Assembly (NCBI GenBank): GCA_009779915.1
Contig: WRBA01000010.1
Coordinates: 1-64,000 of the forward strand
DNA: 64,000 bases
Direction of reading: 5' to 3'
Origin: Defluviitaleaceae bacterium
GTDB taxonomy: Bacteria; Bacillota; Clostridia; Lachnospirales; UBA5962
Part shown: positions 59,833 to 64,000 of the stretch, piece by piece
How positions within the stretch are numbered: the first letter of the stretch is position 1
How the letters are laid out: the number at the start of each line of letters is the position of its first letter
The notes under the pieces: generated by a model
What the model was told of the DNA's origin: nothing
What the model saw: the letters and a program-made list of their open reading frames with translations, nothing else
Databases searched by the model: none
Program-made: the position numbers and the translations under genes

Positions 59833-62115
59833 TTATGCCTTGTTTTCTATATATTCAAGCTCGTCCAATATCTCCTTAGGTGCTTTTTTGCCTGTCCGCT
59901 CGGCTTTTTGAATAACATTTTGAAGAACCCGCGCACGCTGCTTAAGTTTAAGGTCGTAACGTTTAAACAAATCTGTAAATTGAGGGCTTGTAGCAAGTTT
60001 TGCCCGCATGAGCGCAGGGAAAGGGCAATATTCAAGTAAAACTTTCCGTGCCACTTTATTGAGCCTGGGAGAACCTTTTGATTCATACATAAGCCAATCA
60101 ATATAATTTGATACAAAAACTTCCTTATAATTATTCCTGGCACGTACCAAATCGGTTTTAATAGCGGATTTAACATCAGCAGAAAGCTCCCGGTTACTTC
60201 TGTAAAATTGCATATAATCAAAAAATTCACTGGTAAGGGAGGGGTATGAAAGATCACTCCAGCGAGGACCTTGAATACGCTTACACATTTCCCAACGGAA
60301 TTCGCCGGTTAAACGCATAACTAAACTGCTTAAATCATTCAATAAAAATGTTGACATAAACATACGCGCAGGGGTTGAATATTTTCTACCGTCCATTTCT
60401 TGCCACATAGCACCACGCACACCTACATTAGGCATAAGGATAATTTCAGGCATTACTTCTATATGCACAAATTCCTTAGTTATGCCACATTCAGAGTTTG
60501 AGTACAAAGTTTCACGAAAATAGGCGGAAGGGTCAATTATGCGGATATCGTTAAAAGCCTCTTTAAGAGCTGCTGGTGTAACTAAAGCCGCTTCTAAGTT
60601 ACGCTGTACATTGTGGTCTGAGAATAAAGGGCAGAATGCCGATATACGCCCAAATGTAATTTTATTTACAACCGGGAATACATTATCAAGCTCAAAACGC
60701 AGTTTTTCTTCAAGGTCGGCTAAAAGACGCGCCTCTTCTTTTTCGTCTATTTTACGCATTTGCTTCATTTCACGTATATGAGCGGTGTAATCAATATCGA
60801 AGTCGTTGCGGCTGGGTTCTTTTTCCCCCCTGTATATAGCGGCAAGCCATTCGGGAAGGGTATAAACATCCATATCAGGATTGCCTTTTAAAGAGTCAGC
60901 TACCCCATAGAGAAAATCAGCGTTTTTATGCCCTGCAAGAGTGGCATCGACATATCCGAAATTGAGAAACATTTTTATGACAGTAGGGGTTGCCGGATCA
61001 TCAAGGCTTTTTATTAGTACATTCTTATATATATCATTAAAAATACCGGTTAATTCCCTACGTAAACTATATACAGTGTCTTCCGGGCTGCTTCTGTCCG
61101 GGACTTTTATATATTCATGTACTAAACGTGCGAATTTGTTACATAATTCATCAGGATATTCCGAATATTCAAGTATAGTATCCAAAGAATTCGATAAATT
61201 TTGCTTTAGAGCAGATGATGCAGGGGCATCTTCTGCTGCTTTCCCGTTGGTTATGCGGCTGGTAGCCAGATTATCCCTATATGTTTCTAAGCGCTCCTGG
61301 TAATAAGCCTGATTTATATAAGTCATATTAGATATAAATTCGGTTAACTTTGCAATTATAGTACCAACAGTATCGTCAGCACCTTTTATATTGATTGAGC
61401 TTAGGTGAAGCTCACAAAGAAGAGCAAACAAATCATGTCCATCGTCGCTTATAAAGATTTTAGAAATTTCTTTCAAATGCTCTTGGTAAAGTTTGCAAGC
61501 TTGTAACACTTGATGAATATCCTCAGTGCCTCTATGAAAAAATCCTGATGATATACCGACATGGGCATGGAAAAATCCTTTTAATGTGGCAGGATCTAAA
61601 TTTTTTATCTCCATATAATAACTGTGTACCCAATCCTTTACCGGATCTGACTCTGAAATTTTTATAAGGTTCAAAATCTCAAGGATTTTTTTAGATGAAA
61701 AAGCATACAGTTCGCATAAACGCTCATATTCAGGATAAATTTCCCCAATCAAGCCGTATGCATCATCAGCTTCCTTTTTAAGATGAGTTCGGTATCTTAA
61801 AAAACCTGAGAGCTGGTTAGTGACAGATTGGACAAGGCGGTCTGCCACATCTGCGTTATCATTAAAAAGGGGCTTTAAGCTGCAAATGTTTTCATAAGGA
61901 TATGAAACTATAGTTACATCCGAGTTGGCAGTATATGTGCAGCTATGCGAACCTTCCGAAATAGCACAGAGACCTATGGTGTCTCCTTGTTCAAAACGAA
62001 AAGCGCGACCGCTGAATATGACATTAACGCTTCCTTTTGTGATAAAAGAAATACGGCTTAAAGGGTCACCTTCTTTACAAATAATATCGCCGTGATTAAA
62101 TTCGGATAAGGGCAT
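59833..62115 (-). CDS. Large protein with N-terminal cyclic-nucleotide-binding domain, 760 aa
   Basis: Residues about 1-110 form a CRP/cNMP-binding beta-roll (FNHGDIICKEGDPLSRISFI, FEQGDTIGLCAISEG). No helix-turn-helix, kinase, cyclase or membrane domain follows; instead there are about 640 predicted mostly helical residues with no fold I recognise. The phosphate-binding cassette of a true cAMP site (RxA) is not evident, so the ligand is uncertain. The start follows GAGG by 7 bases. It is transcribed alone, leftwards towards the lactate cluster. Confidence 0.8.
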   Translation of the reverse strand: MPLSEFNHGDIICKEGDPLSRISFITKGSVNVIFSGRAFRFEQGDTIGLCAISEGSHSCTYTANSDVTIVSYPYENICSLKPLFNDNADVADRLVQSVTNQLSGFLRYRTHLKKEADDAYGLIGEIYPEYERLCELYAFSSKKILEILNLIKISESDPVKDWVHSYYMEIKNLDPATLKGFFHAHVGISSGFFHRGTEDIHQVLQACKLYQEHLKEISKIFISDDGHDLFALLCELHLSSINIKGADDTVGTIIAKLTEFISNMTYINQAYYQERLETYRDNLATSRITNGKAAEDAPASSALKQNLSNSLDTILEYSEYPDELCNKFARLVHEYIKVPDRSSPEDTVYSLRRELTGIFNDIYKNVLIKSLDDPATPTVIKMFLNFGYVDATLAGHKNADFLYGVADSLKGNPDMDVYTLPEWLAAIYRGEKEPSRNDFDIDYTAHIREMKQMRKIDEKEEARLLADLEEKLRFELDNVFPVVNKITFGRISAFCPLFSDHNVQRNLEAALVTPAALKEAFNDIRIIDPSAYFRETLYSNSECGITKEFVHIEVMPEIILMPNVGVRGAMWQEMDGRKYSTPARMFMSTFLLNDLSSLVMRLTGEFRWEMCKRIQGPRWSDLSYPSLTSEFFDYMQFYRSNRELSADVKSAIKTDLVRARNNYKEVFVSNYIDWLMYESKGSPRLNKVARKVLLEYCPFPALMRAKLATSPQFTDLFKRYDLKLKQRARVLQNVIQKAERTGKKAPKEILDELEYIENKA

Positions 62116-62173
62116 ATTAAAACCTCGCTTATGATAGTAAAGTTTGATGAGACATCTGTTAGGTAGAGACGTT

Positions 62174-62320
62174 TATACACATGACTCGACTTTTCTTCCG
62201 GAAAAGTCTCTCAGTACTTTTGCCTTTGGCAAAAGCCGCCTGACCGGCGTCCGGACTTCTTTCCGGTACCTATTGCACAATCAAGGAAGAAACACTTCGT
62301 GTTTCATCGTTATGTGCATA
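62174..62320. repeat. Intergenic multi-hairpin region
   Basis: TATACACAT and ATGTGCATA (8/9 complementary) enclose three good hairpins: GACTTTTC/GAAAAGTC, CTTTTGCC/GGCAAAAG and GAAACAC/GTGTTTC. Non-coding; it fills most of the 325-bp divergent gap between the cyclic-nucleotide-domain gene and phzF. Confidence 0.5.
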
Positions 62321-62440
62321 TTATATCAGCTTGTAACGAAAATACAAGACCTATGCATACTAATAAAAAATATAATTGTAAAATTTTGCAGCATTTGATA
62401 ATATTGTAGGCGAAGACTGCTAAATGGAGGCGGTATATTA

Positions 62441-63229
62441 ATGAAAATATATCATGTGGATTCTTTTACAGACAAATTATTTCAAGGAAATCCGGCGGCT
62501 GTTTGTATATTGGGTGAAGATTGGCTCCAAGAAGATTTAATGATAAAAATAGCTATGGAGAATAACTTGTCGGAAACAGCTTTTGTAATTATGAAAAACG
62601 GTATTCGACACATTCGCTGGTTTACGCCAAAATGTGAAGTTAATCTTTGTGGACACGCCACTCTTGCAACAGCCCATGTGCTTTTTAATCATGAAGGGGT
62701 AAAAGATACAGAAATTATATTCGAGTCGAGGAAAGGCACCCTTGGTGTTAAAAAGCAAGGGGATTATATTATGCTTGATTTTCCAATCGACGAAATTAGA
62801 CAAATCCAATTTTTTGATGAAATTGACTGTTTTAACGCAAAGCCTGTAGAATGCTATATTGGCGCAGATGATTATATGCTTGTTTTTGAATCTCAGGAAC
62901 AAATTGAAAACTTAGAATGTAATATGTTAAAAGCCTCAAAATTAAGTGAGAGAGAGGGGTTTATTTGCACAGCAAAAGGCAAAGCTGCTGATTTTGTATC
63001 TCGGTATTTTGGTCCCAAAATTGGAATTTTAGAGGATCCTGTTACCGGTTCGGCTCATGCTGCCATGGCACCTTATTGGACTGGAATCCTGGAAAAGACG
63101 GAATTTAGCGCAATGCAGCTTTCAGAGCGTGGAGGACAGCTTATTTGTAAAGTTGAAGGTGAGCGCGTAATTATCGGCGGTAAAGCTGTAACTTACTCTA
63201 TTAATAAGCTGCTTTTAAAGGAGCAATAA
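62441..63229 (+). CDS. PhzF-family isomerase/epimerase
   Basis: 262 residues with the PhzF two-lobed fold pattern: YHVDSFTDKLFQGNPAAVCIL at the N-terminus, NNLSETAFV with the catalytic Glu, RWFTPKCEVNLCGHATLA, and EDPVTGSAHAAMAPYW in the second lobe. PhzF acts in phenazine synthesis, but most family members, as probably here, have unrelated unknown substrates because no phz genes are nearby. RBS GGAGG. Confidence 0.9.
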   Translation: MKIYHVDSFTDKLFQGNPAAVCILGEDWLQEDLMIKIAMENNLSETAFVIMKNGIRHIRWFTPKCEVNLCGHATLATAHVLFNHEGVKDTEIIFESRKGTLGVKKQGDYIMLDFPIDEIRQIQFFDEIDCFNAKPVECYIGADDYMLVFESQEQIENLECNMLKASKLSEREGFICTAKGKAADFVSRYFGPKIGILEDPVTGSAHAAMAPYWTGILEKTEFSAMQLSERGGQLICKVEGERVIIGGKAVTYSINKLLLKEQ

Positions 63230-63231
63230 AT

Positions 63232-64000
63232 ATGAAAAAAAAGCTCACTGAGCTGTTTGCCGATTTCAATGCTATTTCTATTATCGGTATGTCAAAAAAC
63301 GCGGGTAAAACAACGGTTCTCGGCAAGTTAATTGATGAGTGGGCAGAGAGCGGCATGAAAGTAGGGCTTACCTCAATCGGGCGGGACGGCGAAGATGTGG
63401 ATATTGTAACCGGCACAGAAAAGCCGCGGATATTTGTTACAAAAGATACGATAATAGCTACAGCGGCAGACCTGTTAAAAAAAAGTGACATAACAAAAGA
63501 AGTTTTAAAAACGACAGGGATAAATACACCAATGGGCGAGGTAGTATTTGTAAAAGCGCGAAGCGATGGGTATGTGCAAATAGGCGGCAGCTCAATTGGC
63601 AGCCAAATTGTGAAGCTGCTTGAGGACTTTAAGGAATTGGGTGCCGATAAAGTACTTGTCGATGGTGCCATAAGCCGGAAAACTCTGTCAAGCCCTGTTA
63701 TTACCGATGCCACGATACTGTGCAGCGGTGCCTCTCTTAGCTCCGATATGGTACAAGTTGTGAAGGAGACGGCTTTTGCCGCTAAACTACTCACCCTTAA
63801 GCCTATTTGTGATAATAATGTATTAAGGCTTATAGACCAATTGCCGGATAACGCCGGAAAGATTGTTGGGATTGAAGAGGATTACAGATTTTCACCTGTA
63901 AGTTTAGACAATCCTCACAATGGAAACAGGAGTGCCGCTTATATCTACATCCGTGGTGCCGTGTCAGACAGCTTTGCAAATAAATTTATTATGTCGAATA
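63232..64000 (+). CDS. P-loop ATPase, KamB-like, cut by window edge
   Basis: Starts at ATG 63232 after AAAGGAG, two bases from the phzF-family stop, and runs off the right edge (256 codons visible). Walker A is IIGMSKNAGKTTVLGKL at residues about 18-34. The opening resembles the reactivase KamB of clostridial lysine 5,6-aminomutase clusters and related proteins; this is from memory of the motif, so the name is tentative. The visible VLVDGAISRKTLSSP stretch may carry Walker B. Confidence 0.7.
   Translation, partial: MKKKLTELFADFNAISIIGMSKNAGKTTVLGKLIDEWAESGMKVGLTSIGRDGEDVDIVTGTEKPRIFVTKDTIIATAADLLKKSDITKEVLKTTGINTPMGEVVFVKARSDGYVQIGGSSIGSQIVKLLEDFKELGADKVLVDGAISRKTLSSPVITDATILCSGASLSSDMVQVVKETAFAAKLLTLKPICDNNVLRLIDQLPDNAGKIVGIEEDYRFSPVSLDNPHNGNRSAAYIYIRGAVSDSFANKFIMSN

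Overview
The window is AT-rich DNA from a bacterium of the class Clostridia, probably of the order Lachnospirales or a close relative. The basis is Gram-positive style AGGAGG ribosome binding sites and a run of clostridial housekeeping neighbourhoods: rpmE-yqhQ-prmC-prfA, ylxM-ffh-rpsP-khpA-rimM-trmD, rel-dtd-HD-MBL-hemZ-hisS-aspS and rplI-dnaB. It also carries an anaerobic lactate dehydrogenase/Etf cluster, oxygen-independent HemZ and the redox repressor Rex. Lineage is inferred from gene content; no rRNA gene is present. This looks like chromosome backbone; I see no complete transposon, prophage or CRISPR array.

Layout. 1-6.8 kb: the 3' part of a leucine-rich-repeat protein, an unknown protein, a two-domain ligand-binding/VOC fusion, a PHP phosphoesterase and a class A penicillin-binding protein. 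6.9-15.8 kb (minus strand): a DUF1292 protein, a split chromate-type transporter, a metallophosphoesterase, prfA, prmC, yqhQ, rpmE, a lipoprotein and an ABC-F ATPase. 16.1-25 kb: rex, an Mbeg1-like hydrolase, a THUMP methyltransferase, tgt, a DUF1294-rhodanese fusion, an SGNH lipoprotein with a small membrane partner, and a chemoreceptor. 24.7-31.7 kb: a MazG-like protein, rplI, dnaB, a heterodimeric ABC exporter and an acetyltransferase. 31.6-32 kb: a compact type I toxin-antitoxin locus. 32-36 kb: a truncated membrane protein, trmL, tRNA-Arg, a dicarboxylate symporter and an M19 dipeptidase. 36-41 kb: the SRP/ribosome-maturation operon, interrupted by a lipoprotein of the beta-lactamase/serine hydrolase fold that has lost its catalytic residues. 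41-51.5 kb: a 49-residue membrane peptide, PepD, Rel with an unusual coiled-coil insertion, and the dtd to aspS genes. 51.6-53.5 kb: a membrane protein, a Phd/RelE-type toxin-antitoxin pair, a 43-residue lipoprotein and a small unknown gene. 53.6-59.4 kb (minus strand): lactate permease, a cysteine-rich protein, FAD-linked lactate dehydrogenase, EtfB and EtfA, which together would import lactate and oxidise it to pyruvate. 59.8-64 kb: a 760-residue cyclic-nucleotide-binding-domain protein, PhzF, and the start of a P-loop ATPase.

The least ordinary parts are mostly non-coding. The type I toxin-antitoxin locus (31,653-31,983) has convergent consensus promoters and a 26-residue holin-like toxin. 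A 45-nt RNA-like module in its leader recurs at 45.6 kb with a different but still paired internal hairpin. A population of small inverted-repeat elements (88-286 bp) sits at gene ends, in several cases supplying the stop codon of the upstream gene or false in-frame start codons for the next one.
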